From positions 1 to 64,000 of the forward strand of contig NZ_JAKJSO010000008.1 in assembly GCF_050337045.1 (NCBI RefSeq): 64,000 nt of DNA, in the 5' to 3' direction. Shown piece after piece: positions 17,992-26,330 of this stretch (within the stretch, counting starts at the first letter, position 1; each line of letters begins with the position of its first letter). Both the position numbers and the translations under genes were made by a program. The notes below the pieces were generated by a model. The model made no database searches and was not told where the DNA came from. It saw only the letters and a program-made list of their open reading frames with translations. This DNA is from Photobacterium kagoshimensis (GTDB lineage: Bacteria; Pseudomonadota; Gammaproteobacteria; Enterobacterales; Vibrionaceae).

Positions 17992-19064
17992 TGTCTTTAA
18001 AATATCTCCTGTGGGCCTTTGGTTTAAGTTTCTTACTAATGGGGTGCGATAAGCCTGAAATAAAATCACCAACGGTCGGGGTGCTAACCCAGTCCTCTAC
18101 TGATAGTTTTGAAAAAGTAACGCCGAATAACAGGCTACATTTCCCTGAAGATCATGGCGAGCACCCAACTTTTAAAACCGAATGGTGGTATTTAACGGCT
18201 AACCTAACGGCTGAAAATGGTGAGCGGTATGGTGTCCAATGGACGCAGTTTCGTATTGCGACGGGCAGCCATGATCAAAGCGGGTGGGGGACTCCACAGG
18301 TTTATATGGCGCATGTTGTTATTAGCAGCAATCAGGGAACGCAGCATGCAGAGCGTTTTGCTCGAGGTGGTATTGGTCAAGCGGGTATACAAGCATCACC
18401 TTATCGCGCGTGGTTAGATAACTGGACGTGGCAGTCAGCAACAGATAGTCCATTTCCTGGCGTGCTGACTTTTGAAGATAATGGCATGCTTGGCGAATTA
18501 TCTATCGTTAACAACGGCGAGCTAGTGCTACATGGTGATAAAGGCTATAGCAAAAAGCATCCAGCAGAAGATCGCGCATCGTATTATTTCAGTGCACCTT
18601 TTTTGCAGCTTCAAGGCACACTGATGCTCAATGGAAAAACGGTAAAGGTTACTGGACAAGGCTGGTATGATCGCGAATGGAGCAGCAGTATGCTGTCAAC
18701 TGAACAGCAGGGTTGGGATTGGTTTTCTATCCATTTAGATGATGGCAGTGCTTTGATGGCAGCTCAAATTCGTTCAGAAGATAAAAAAAATTATTCATTT
18801 GGCTCGCGCAGTTGGCCTGATGGACGTGTAACAGCGTTAAGCAGTAGTGAAATATATTTAACCCCGATCAGTTACTCGACCATAGATGGAAAAGTATTAC
18901 CGCTCAAATGGCGTATCGATATTCCATCACAAGATATCAAACTATCTGTTGGGGTCGAAAGAAAACAGCGATGGCTACCTTTTAGCTTCCCATACTGGGA
19001 GGGACCAATATTTGTTAATGGTAGTCACAATGGTCGTGGTTTTATGGAATTAACAGGGTATTAG
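17991..19064 (+). CDS. AttH/CrtC-like lipocalin-fold lipoprotein
   Basis: This 357-residue protein starts with a lipoprotein signal (LLMGCDKPE; cysteine at about residue 19). The body matches the AttH/CrtC hydroxyneurosporene-synthase-like family: HPTFKTEWWYLTANL near the front, then YRAWLDNWTW, YYFSAPFLQLQGTL and GQGWYDREWSSS, ending in VNGSHNGRGFMELTGY. The fold is a double lipocalin that may bind hydrophobic ligands. Its ATG overlaps the permease stop by one base, completing a three-gene ATPase-permease-lipoprotein operon. An aspartate at +2 after the cysteine (C-D) suggests retention in the inner membrane if the E. coli Lol rule holds. The ligand is unknown. Confidence 0.85.
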   Translation: MSLKYLLWAFGLSFLLMGCDKPEIKSPTVGVLTQSSTDSFEKVTPNNRLHFPEDHGEHPTFKTEWWYLTANLTAENGERYGVQWTQFRIATGSHDQSGWGTPQVYMAHVVISSNQGTQHAERFARGGIGQAGIQASPYRAWLDNWTWQSATDSPFPGVLTFEDNGMLGELSIVNNGELVLHGDKGYSKKHPAEDRASYYFSAPFLQLQGTLMLNGKTVKVTGQGWYDREWSSSMLSTEQQGWDWFSIHLDDGSALMAAQIRSEDKKNYSFGSRSWPDGRVTALSSSEIYLTPISYSTIDGKVLPLKWRIDIPSQDIKLSVGVERKQRWLPFSFPYWEGPIFVNGSHNGRGFMELTGY

Positions 19065-19133
19065 CACACGGGGTGTATTGTTCGAATGTACAGGCAATAC
19101 ACTGTGTACCTATAAGGACAGTAGGAAAGTAAC

Positions 19134-20426
19134 GTGGCAACAATTCAATTTGATGAGCAATCTTTATCACAGCGTTTAATGAATTATCGCCGTGAACTTC
19201 ACCGTTATCCAGAAGCGGCATGGTGTGAATTTTTTACCACTAGCCGAATTGCAGCGCATCTTGCACATCTCAATTATCAACTCGCCTATTCAGATGAAAT
19301 CATTCATCGTGATGCCATTATGGGGCGTGATCAAGCACAAATTCCCAAAGCCCAAGAGCGAGCATTACGTTGGGGGGCGGATAATCAAAGCTTAGAATTA
19401 ATGAATGGCGTGACAGGAGTGGGTGCCGTTCTCGATACAGGAAAACCAGGCCCCGTGTTTGCTTTCCGCTTTGATATGGATGCTGTTGAAGTCATGGAGA
19501 GTCATGATGACTCCCATCGTCCGCATTTTTTAGGCTTTTCCTCGCTATCTGACGGTGTTGCCCATGCGTGTGGGCATGATGCACATGTCGCGATTGGGCT
19601 TGGGTTGGCCGAAGTGTTGGCTGAAAATCGCGAACAGTTAACAGGTAAATTCAAATTACTTTTTCAACCAGCAGAGGAAGGTTGCCGTGCAGGTAAAGCC
19701 ATTGCCGAAAGCGGCTGGTTAGATGATGTCGATTACTTATTTGCCGCACATATAGGAATGAATGTGCCCAGTGGCACACTGGTGTGTAACCCGCAGCATT
19801 TCTTGTGCAGTTCGAAGTTTGATTTACATTTCACGGGCAAACCTGCCCATGCCGGGATTGAACCGAATGTAGGACGCAATGCCCTCGCTGCGGCTTGTAC
19901 CGCTGTCAATCAGATGCTGGCAATACCGCGCCATCGAGATGGTATGACCCGCGTTAATGTTGGGCAACTTATGTCGGGTGAAGGGCGTAATGTTATTCCA
20001 GAGAAAGCAGTACTCAAAGGCGAGACGCGAGGCGAAAACCGTGAACTCAACTCTTATATGTATCAGCATGTTGAACAAATCGCTCACGCTTCAGCAATGA
20101 TGCACGGGGTCAATGTCGATATAAAAGCGCAAGGTGAAGCGATAGGCTTGAAAAATGACAGTGCGCTGGTGGATTTACTTTATCAGGTTGGTAGCGAAAG
20201 TGGTTTTACTAGCGTGATTAAGAAAAAAGATTTTGGCGCCAGTGAAGATGCAGGCTATTTAGTTGATCGTGTCCAGCAGTGTGGTGGCCAGGCCGTCTAT
20301 TGCTTAGTTGGATCAGATTTGACTGCGGGCCACCATAATGGCGACTTTGATATTGATGAAACACGTATGTTACCAGCGGTAAAATTGTACTTAAATCTCA
20401 TTCAGTTAATTACTAAAGAAGTTTAA
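19134..20426 (+). CDS. M20 family amidohydrolase, AbgA-like
   Basis: This 430-residue protein aligns along its length with E. coli AbgA, one subunit of p-aminobenzoyl-glutamate hydrolase. Shared parts are the N-terminal RRELHRYPEAAWCEF, FRFDMDAVEV, HACGHDAHVAIGLGLA (metal ligands), FQPAEEGCRAGKA, KPAHAG, GRNVIPEKA and AGHHNGDFD near the end. These supply the two-zinc site of M20 peptidases. The start is GTG with AGGA upstream. The partner abgB is not beside it, so it may act alone on an N-acyl amino acid or folate breakdown product. Confidence 0.85.
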   Translation: MATIQFDEQSLSQRLMNYRRELHRYPEAAWCEFFTTSRIAAHLAHLNYQLAYSDEIIHRDAIMGRDQAQIPKAQERALRWGADNQSLELMNGVTGVGAVLDTGKPGPVFAFRFDMDAVEVMESHDDSHRPHFLGFSSLSDGVAHACGHDAHVAIGLGLAEVLAENREQLTGKFKLLFQPAEEGCRAGKAIAESGWLDDVDYLFAAHIGMNVPSGTLVCNPQHFLCSSKFDLHFTGKPAHAGIEPNVGRNALAAACTAVNQMLAIPRHRDGMTRVNVGQLMSGEGRNVIPEKAVLKGETRGENRELNSYMYQHVEQIAHASAMMHGVNVDIKAQGEAIGLKNDSALVDLLYQVGSESGFTSVIKKKDFGASEDAGYLVDRVQQCGGQAVYCLVGSDLTAGHHNGDFDIDETRMLPAVKLYLNLIQLITKEV

Positions 20427-20434
20427 ATCAATGG

Positions 20435-20471
20435 CCTACTCTGTAGCTATAGAGCTCGAGTAGGTTGTTTA
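20435..20471 (+). terminator. weak terminator-like hairpin after the amidohydrolase gene
   Basis: CCTACTC (20435-20441) pairs with GAGTAGG (20458-20464); the following TTGTTTATT is only partly U-rich. The rest of the gap to 20710 is AT-rich with no other recognisable element. Confidence 0.45.
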
Positions 20472-20710
20472 TTGTTCTGTTGCATTTTGTTACATTGATT
20501 TTTTGAAGCAGGGTATCGCTAATGTTTTATAAGATCGCTATAAATTAATAATATTCGCTGGGTGCTATAAAAAAATCGCGCCAAAAACATGACAAAAGAA
20601 TAAAGATTATTAATATTACCGCAATGTTTTTTCTTTAGGGCGTTTTTGCTGGTGTTTTAAAGGTGGCGAAATAGAATTGCTTTAACAATTTACGACAAGA
20701 TGTATTAAAT

Positions 20711-21532
20711 ATGCACAAGATGATTACTTCGGAAGTGCCCAATACCGTTAGAGTTGAATCATTACTTAATCCTAGCTTATATGCTGAGCTTACTTTTCTG
20801 TTGCAACCCATAGTAATACCGAATAGTGGTGAAATTGTTGCTTTTGAAGCATTGTCTAAAGTCATTTCACAATCTGGTGATCAGCTTAATAACGAAGATT
20901 TCTTTGAACTTGCAGGTACTGAGCTATTAAAAAGCTTAGTTATTGCGCAAATCAATTCCTTTAAAAAAACAGTTTATACCAAAAGACGCGCTTTAATTTC
21001 TTATAATTTGCCGCTTTGCTGCATGGAGGATGACTGCTTTGTTGAAAAGTTGCTTGCCACTTGCACGCAGAAAATTGCCCTTGAGTTTACGGATTTAAAC
21101 GTTAATTTAAAATCAAGAAAAATCATGGATAATTTAGCTAAAATTCAAAAAAATGGTCATCAACTATGGCTAGATGACTATCTACATCAGTCAAGAGTTG
21201 CAAATTTAACTCTGGGGTATATAGAATGGGATATCATAAAAGTTGATAAATCATACCTTTACTTTAATACGGAAGAAGAGTCGCTATTGCAGTCACTAAC
21301 ATCAGTATTACAAAGTTACGTGAAAAAAGGGGTTATATTTGAAGGGGTAGAAACGGAGTTACAACGACGATTAATCTGTAGAGAGAAAACATTTGCTCAA
21401 GGTTACTATTTCTCTTACCCAAGATGCATCAACGAAGTGATACAAAAAATGAAATTTACGCCTTGGAAAGCATTACATAATGAAAGAAGCCAACGAATTG
21501 AGTATGCAGGTGAAGCAACACTCCCTGTGTAA
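20711..21532 (+). CDS. EAL domain protein with altered loop 6
   Basis: This 273-residue protein is a single EAL domain (c-di-GMP phosphodiesterase family) with no sensor part. Most metal- and substrate-binding positions survive: EAL itself (FEALSKV), N in ISYNLP, E in LEFTD, DD in LDDYL, K and D in IKVDKS, E in FEGVETE and Q in AQGYYFSYP. The canonical DDFGxG loop 6, however, reads DDYLHQ, so dimerisation and catalysis may be altered or lost. It may be a c-di-GMP binder or protein-interaction domain. Its 3' end overlaps the AraC gene by about 50 bases, implying a shared function. The RBS is weak. Confidence 0.85.
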   Translation: MHKMITSEVPNTVRVESLLNPSLYAELTFLLQPIVIPNSGEIVAFEALSKVISQSGDQLNNEDFFELAGTELLKSLVIAQINSFKKTVYTKRRALISYNLPLCCMEDDCFVEKLLATCTQKIALEFTDLNVNLKSRKIMDNLAKIQKNGHQLWLDDYLHQSRVANLTLGYIEWDIIKVDKSYLYFNTEEESLLQSLTSVLQSYVKKGVIFEGVETELQRRLICREKTFAQGYYFSYPRCINEVIQKMKFTPWKALHNERSQRIEYAGEATLPV

Positions 21533-22298
21533 TGACTCATCACTCACTAATTTTTACTCCATCGATTATAAATTAATTAGAATTAAAAATGCGGTTGGCT
21601 TCGTATCGATGAAAGGAGTAATAAATGAAATTGACGGTAAAGGGCTTATTTACATTCCTTGCCATACAAATGTGGCTTGTTCTGTAAAACCGCTAGATAA
21701 TAAGCGAGCAGAACTGGATGTATTGTCGTTCAAAAAGGAGCACTTTTTACAAATAATACAGGGCTTGAAGCCTTTCATCGTGTACGAGCAATTTTCGAAT
21801 GCATCACAAATGTACTTTCGATACGACGATGAGTTTGATGAAGAATTTGATAGTTTAATCGCTGTTAGTCATTTACTTGAATCTCATAAATCGACAGTGA
21901 TGACATCGTTATCTCAGTCAATTATATACAAATTGCTTTCAATTTATGCACCACAATTACTTACACGAACATTAAGTGATAAATGTATTGTTGATTATAT
22001 CGTTGATAAAATTTGCCAAGATTTATCACGTAAGTGGAAGCTTGCTGATTTAGCGGGCTCACTCAATATGTCTAACTCTAAGTTACAACGTAAATTAAAA
22101 GAAGAAGACATTGATTTTTCGAAACTGATCAATGATGTTAAATTGAAAAAGGCAAGAGATTATTTAACATACTCAGACTTGAGCATCACTCAAGTTGCTA
22201 ATAAATCAGGCTTTGATAATTTGGCTTATTTTTCTAATTTATTTAAGAAGCATTATCAGCTTACACCATCGCAGTTCAGGCGTTCTGTTAGGGTGTAA
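21480..22298 (+). CDS. AraC family transcriptional regulator
   Basis: This 272-residue protein has a C-terminal double helix-turn-helix of the AraC type (WKLADLAGSLNMSNSKLQRKL, then ITQVANKSGFDNLAYFSNLFKKHY and LTPSQFRR). The N-terminal 165 residues form a divergent sensing domain with no known ligand motif. The start is placed at 21480, where GGAAAG lies about 9 bases upstream; ATG at 21504 is an alternative. Either way the gene begins inside the EAL gene, so the pair is co-translated. Its style recalls regulators of surface or virulence genes (ToxT/GadX-like), but the targets are unknown. Confidence 0.88.
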   Translation: MKEANELSMQVKQHSLCNDSSLTNFYSIDYKLIRIKNAVGFVSMKGVINEIDGKGLIYIPCHTNVACSVKPLDNKRAELDVLSFKKEHFLQIIQGLKPFIVYEQFSNASQMYFRYDDEFDEEFDSLIAVSHLLESHKSTVMTSLSQSIIYKLLSIYAPQLLTRTLSDKCIVDYIVDKICQDLSRKWKLADLAGSLNMSNSKLQRKLKEEDIDFSKLINDVKLKKARDYLTYSDLSITQVANKSGFDNLAYFSNLFKKHYQLTPSQFRRSVRV

Positions 22299-22491
22299 TA
22301 AAAAAACATTTGAGCAATCAATGTTTGCCTGTTGATTTATTTACCCCTTGGATGTTGATATAAATGGTGTTTTATTATTGTAAAGGTATATTTTCTTTTA
22401 ATGTTAACTAACACGAAAACACATTATTGATATTTTACACTTTAATTATGACTCATTTAATATTGCCGCCGTCAAAAAAGAGGTGATACTA

Positions 22492-22800
22492 ATGTTCGGT
22501 AAATTAAAAGAAAAAGCAACTCAGTTAGCAGCAGATAAAGTTGGCGGTAGCAATATTGATGAGATCATGCAGGCGCATTGGCCAAAAGTTGAAGCTATTC
22601 TTGTTGAGAAGTTAGTCGCTGTTGCAGGTGATAAACTCAATCAACCTGGCTATATCGATTCATTTTTCGAGAACGGCTACGAGTTTCTTCCTGCACCAGT
22701 TCGAATGATGTTGCCTAAAGAGAAATTCGTCGCTTACTGTGTGACTAAGAAAGAACCTTTACTTCTTAAAGCGAATGAGAAGTTAGCAGAACTCGCATAA
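22492..22800 (+). CDS. small conserved-looking protein of unknown function
   Basis: This 102-residue, charged, soluble protein begins MFGKLKEKATQLAADKVGG. It has helix-forming sequence throughout and a central FLPAPVRMMLPKEKF segment. ATG at 22492 has AGAGGTG about 6 bases upstream. There is no signal peptide, membrane segment or recognised domain. It stands alone between the AraC gene and the convergent cra gene. Function unknown. Confidence 0.7.
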   Translation: MFGKLKEKATQLAADKVGGSNIDEIMQAHWPKVEAILVEKLVAVAGDKLNQPGYIDSFFENGYEFLPAPVRMMLPKEKFVAYCVTKKEPLLLKANEKLAELA

Positions 22801-22807
22801 CTGACAA

Positions 22808-22830
22808 GGCGTAATATAAGTTATTACGCC
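22808..22830. repeat. perfect 9-bp hairpin just after the 102-aa gene
   Basis: GGCGTAATA and TATTACGCC pair around a 5-base loop, seven bases after the stop codon. There is no U-run, so it may stabilise the mRNA 3' end, while the U-rich terminator at 22848 does the stopping. Confidence 0.55.
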
Positions 22831-22847
22831 TATTGATAGCGGTAAAG

Positions 22848-22886
22848 AGACGTTAATTGCTAAAACTGTGTATTAGCGTCTTTTTA
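22848..22886. terminator. terminator between convergent genes
   Basis: AGACGTTAAT pairs with ATTAGCGTCT (one G-U pair) and is followed by T's on the plus strand. Its right arm lies inside the last codons of cra. It serves the plus-strand small gene and may also slow cra transcription. Confidence 0.65.
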
Positions 22887-23856
22887 TTTTCCTCGATACA
22901 ACCTCTACACCCGCTCTATACCTACCAGCAACTGCATTCAATGCTAGCTCTAAGGCATTTTCTGCAATCAACTCAAATTGCTGGGGGAGAGATTGAATTT
23001 TATTGGGGAGAAAGTCTAACAATCGATTATCACCAAAGGTGGCCAGCTGTGTTTTGGTTAGCAGCTCTGGCTGGGTGAGCAATCCATCGAGTATCCCTTC
23101 AAATAGCGTGTAAGACGTTGCCAAAATAGCATCTGGCATAGTGCCTTGTGCAATCCACTCTTTGATGATGCGAAATCCTTCTTGTTGGCTGAAATGATCG
23201 CCGTAAGCGGTTATCACTTTGATTTCATCAGCATTCGCACGCAGGGCAGAAAAGAATCCTTGTTCACGTTCAACTGAAACGCCAAGATCTTTAACGGCGC
23301 CTATAATACCAATACTTGTAAGCGGTTTGCGTAGTAGAGATTGAGTGAGCTCAAAAGCACCTTCTAGATCTTCACTGATCACGCTGGCAAAGACTTCATC
23401 ATCTAACGCACGGTCAATCGCGATGACAGGGACACCACCAGTTTGGATTTTTTTATAGAAATCATTGTCGGGTGGTAGGGCACTCGCCACAATCAGCGCA
23501 TCAATGCGTCGACTCAGTAGGGTATCCGCAACTTTCATTTCAGTATCTGCATCGTCATCTGAACATGAAATAATGAGCTGATAACCTGCTTTTCTAGCAT
23601 CGCGCTCGAGTAATTTAGCTAATTTTGCATAACTGCTGTTTTCAAGATCAGGGATGATCAAGCCAAAAGAGCGACTGCTACCAGCGCGTAAAGAAGTGGC
23701 GGCATGATCTGGCCTGAAATTATGCTCATTAACCACCGCCATAACTTTAAGCTGTGTTTTTTCACTGATGCGGTATTTACTGGCCTTCCCATTGATAACA
23801 TAACTTGCTGTTGTTCGTGACACCCCCGCAAGTTTTGCAATTTCATCTAGCGTCAT
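22873..23856 (-). CDS. cra: Cra (FruR) catabolite repressor/activator
   Basis: This 327-residue LacI-family regulator has an N-terminal helix-turn-helix (MTLDEIAKLAGVSRTTASYVINGKA) nearly identical to E. coli Cra. A periplasmic-binding-protein-like effector domain follows (SRSFGLIIPDLENSSYAKLAKLLE; TFGDNRLLDFLP). Cra is released from DNA by fructose 1-phosphate or fructose 1,6-bisphosphate and sets the balance of glycolysis and gluconeogenesis. It is divergent from fruBKA, and three matching operators lie between them. The ppsA gene 6 kb away is a classic Cra target in enterobacteria, though no Cra box was seen there. Confidence 0.93.
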   Translation of the reverse strand: MTLDEIAKLAGVSRTTASYVINGKASKYRISEKTQLKVMAVVNEHNFRPDHAATSLRAGSSRSFGLIIPDLENSSYAKLAKLLERDARKAGYQLIISCSDDDADTEMKVADTLLSRRIDALIVASALPPDNDFYKKIQTGGVPVIAIDRALDDEVFASVISEDLEGAFELTQSLLRKPLTSIGIIGAVKDLGVSVEREQGFFSALRANADEIKVITAYGDHFSQQEGFRIIKEWIAQGTMPDAILATSYTLFEGILDGLLTQPELLTKTQLATFGDNRLLDFLPNKIQSLPQQFELIAENALELALNAVAGRYRAGVEVVSRKIKRR

Positions 23857-23934
23857 TTTTTATCTCTAACAGGAATAATTGTGCGGTTGATCAAAATTTG
23901 ATAACTGATCACCCTACTAGTGTTTGCAATCATA

Positions 23935-23950
23935 GCTGAATCCATTCAGC
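23935..23950. promoter_or_regulatory. Cra operator 1
   Basis: GCTGAATCCATTCAGC is a perfect inverted repeat apart from its centre and matches the Cra/FruR consensus (TGAAWCGWTTCA). It is the site nearest cra. Confidence 0.85.
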
Positions 23951-23956
23951 ATGTCA

Positions 23957-23972
23957 GCTGAAAGGTTTCAGC
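23957..23972. promoter_or_regulatory. Cra operator 2
   Basis: GCTGAAAGGTTTCAGC is a second Cra-type palindrome, centred exactly 22 bp from operator 1, i.e. two helical turns on the same face of the DNA. Confidence 0.85.
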
Positions 23973-23997
23973 AGAACTAAGAGCTAGCTCATTTTGT

Positions 23998-24013
23998 GCT
24001 GAAACTTTTAATT
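23998..24013. promoter_or_regulatory. degenerate Cra half-operator
   Basis: GCTGAAACTTTTA keeps a good left half (GCTGAAAC) but not the right half. It may be a weak or decayed site. Confidence 0.35.
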
Positions 24014-24022
24014 TACCATTTT

Positions 24023-24038
24023 GCTGAATCGTTTCAGC
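24023..24038. promoter_or_regulatory. Cra operator 3 (consensus)
   Basis: GCTGAATCGTTTCAGC fits the E. coli Cra consensus at every position. It is centred 66 bp from operator 2 and lies nearest fruB, about 150 bp before its start. Confidence 0.9.
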
Positions 24039-24185
24039 TTGTGTGTCAGCGACGAGAAGTTGCTTTCAATCGAGGGTTCAATTGGAGCATGCAAGGTTAG
24101 AGGAACGTTTCACTATTATCAGTATTACAACGTGTAGTGACTGACTTTGATTAAGTGCAGTACTAAAACGTAAGAGGATGAACAC

Positions 24186-25304
24186 ATGTTATCGCTTTCG
24201 ATAAACGATATTCAGCTAGAGCAATCTGCCGGCAATAAAGAACAAGCAATTAAGGCACTGGCGAGTGCATTAGAGCAAAGTGGCCTAGTTGCGACTGGGT
24301 ATGTGAATGGCATGCTAGCGCGTGAAGCACAAAACTCTACCTTTCTAGGTAATGGTATTGCCATTCCACACGGCACGACAGACACACGAGGTCTAGTAAA
24401 TCAAACGGGTGTCAAAATTCATCATTTTCCGCAAGGCGTGAACTGGGGAGATGGAAAGACTGTTTATCTTGCTATTGGTATTGCCGCTAAATCTGACGAA
24501 CATTTAGGGATCTTAAAACAACTGACGAAGGTTCTTTCTGCTGATGGGGTTGAACAAAAACTGAAAGAGAGTAAGAGCGCTGAAGGGGTTATTGCCATTT
24601 TAAACGGTGAGGATCAAATCGATGCTGATTTTGATACTCAGTTAGTGCAGCTTGATTTTCCTGCGACCGATTTATTGCAATTGACTGCTGTCGCGGCGGG
24701 CATGATTAAAAATAAGCAAGCGCTGGGCACAGAGGGTGTTGCAAGCATGGTCGCTGCAGAGCCAACGTATTTAGGTCAGGGGTTATGGGTGGCTAAAACA
24801 GATACCGCCGTAACGCGTACGACCTTGTCTTTTGTTAAACCGTCACAGCCGTTTGAACACTATGGTCAGCCGGTTAATGCATTGCTAGCGGTTGCGGCAT
24901 GTAACAGCGCTCACGTACAAAATCTAAAGCATTTAACCAGTCTGCTTTATAACCAGCAAGTCAATAAACTACTAACGGCTGATAACGATAAGGTTGTTTC
25001 ACTTCTAACGGAAGAAACGTTAGAGGGTTCTGAAGCGACATTCCAGATCCGCAACCCTCACGGTTTACATGCACGCCCTGGCGCTATGTTAGTAAGCACT
25101 GCAAAAGGATTTGAATCGAATATTCTTGTTGCCAACCTAGACGGCGAAGGTAAGTCGGTGAATGCGAAAAGTTTAATGAAAGTCATCGCGTTAGGCGTTA
25201 AACATAGCCACAAATTACATTTTGTTGCACAAGGCCCAGATGCAGATGCTGCACTTGCAGCCATTGGTGAGGCTATTGCAAATGGTTTAGGGGAGGGCAA
25301 GTAA
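24186..25304 (+). CDS. fruB: fructose PTS diphosphoryl transfer protein FruB (EIIA-HPr)
   Basis: This 372-residue protein joins an N-terminal EIIA-fructose domain (phosphorylated histidine at residue 62, in AIPHGTTDTRG) to a middle linker domain and a C-terminal HPr-like domain (histidine at about 295, in RNPHGLHARPG). It passes phosphate from Enzyme I to FruA during fructose uptake. AGAGG lies about 9 bases before the ATG. It is the first gene of fruBKA, and its stop overlaps the fruK start by one base. The Cra sites upstream indicate fructose 1-phosphate induction. Confidence 0.96.
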   Translation: MLSLSINDIQLEQSAGNKEQAIKALASALEQSGLVATGYVNGMLAREAQNSTFLGNGIAIPHGTTDTRGLVNQTGVKIHHFPQGVNWGDGKTVYLAIGIAAKSDEHLGILKQLTKVLSADGVEQKLKESKSAEGVIAILNGEDQIDADFDTQLVQLDFPATDLLQLTAVAAGMIKNKQALGTEGVASMVAAEPTYLGQGLWVAKTDTAVTRTTLSFVKPSQPFEHYGQPVNALLAVAACNSAHVQNLKHLTSLLYNQQVNKLLTADNDKVVSLLTEETLEGSEATFQIRNPHGLHARPGAMLVSTAKGFESNILVANLDGEGKSVNAKSLMKVIALGVKHSHKLHFVAQGPDADAALAAIGEAIANGLGEGK

Positions 25305-26242
25305 TGTCTGCCATTAATCTTAAAGTTGTCACTGTTACTTTAAACCCTGCACTCGATTTAACGGGATCACTTGCAAGCTTAAATGCAGGTAGTGTGAACT
25401 TAATTAAGCAAGGGTCATTACACCCTGCTGGCAAAGGGGTGAATGTAGCCAAAGTGCTGGCGGAACTTGGCGCAGATGTCACGGTGACAGGCCTATTAGG
25501 TGCAGATAACCAAGAACCGTTTTGCCAGCTGTTTGAATCGCTAGGTTTGAACGATGCTTTTGTGCGTGTTGCAGGAGCGACGCGTATCAATGTCAAAGTT
25601 GTTGAAGAGTCTGGACAAGTAACCGATCTAAATTTTCCTGGCGTGAATGTCACGGAAACAGATATCGCTCGTTTCGAGCAAACACTGGTGACATTGGCAC
25701 AAACCCATGATGTGTTTGTTCTTGCAGGAAGTTTACCGCAGGGCGTATCACCACAAAAATGCGCCCAGTGGATCCGTTTGTTACAAGATCAAGGTAAGCA
25801 AGTGCTGTTTGATAGCTCAAAAGCGGCGTTAACCGAAGGGCTTGAAGCAACGCCTTGGCTGATTAAACCGAATGATGATGAACTGGCTGATTGGGCTGGA
25901 AAACCGTTAACGACAATCGATTCAATAACTGAAGTTGCTGAGCAACTATCACAGCAAGGCATCAGTAATGTGGTTGTATCACGCGGTGAACAGGGTGTTA
26001 TGTGGCTTGATCAAAATGGCTGGCTAAGTGCTCAACCACCAAAAATGAATGTCGTGAGCACAGTAGGTGCGGGCGACACGCTTGTCGCTGGTATGTGTTG
26101 GGGCCATTTAAATCAGTGGAATAAAGAACAAACATTAACGTTTGCGACGGCTTTATCGGCGTTAGCTGTGGCACAAGTGGGTGTGGGCGTTAATAACCTA
26201 GAGCAAGTCGAGCAATGTATGGAACAAGTACAGCTCGCGTAG
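25304..26242 (+). CDS. fruK: 1-phosphofructokinase FruK
   Basis: This 312-residue PfkB-family kinase converts fructose 1-phosphate to fructose 1,6-bisphosphate with ATP. Visible motifs are the N-terminal TLNPALDLT, the first PfkB signature (HPAGKGVNVAKVLAELG) and the catalytic GAGDTLVAG near residue 253. Its ATG overlaps the fruB stop (TAATG) with GGGGAGGG upstream, the usual coupling in this operon. Confidence 0.96.
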   Translation: MSAINLKVVTVTLNPALDLTGSLASLNAGSVNLIKQGSLHPAGKGVNVAKVLAELGADVTVTGLLGADNQEPFCQLFESLGLNDAFVRVAGATRINVKVVEESGQVTDLNFPGVNVTETDIARFEQTLVTLAQTHDVFVLAGSLPQGVSPQKCAQWIRLLQDQGKQVLFDSSKAALTEGLEATPWLIKPNDDELADWAGKPLTTIDSITEVAEQLSQQGISNVVVSRGEQGVMWLDQNGWLSAQPPKMNVVSTVGAGDTLVAGMCWGHLNQWNKEQTLTFATALSALAVAQVGVGVNNLEQVEQCMEQVQLA

Positions 26243-26330
26243 GGCGTTAGTTAGCTTTACACCAACATATATTTATCCAGTAACGTAAATGTAATTACGT
26301 AAAAAATAAAAGAATCAGAGGGTTTTGATA

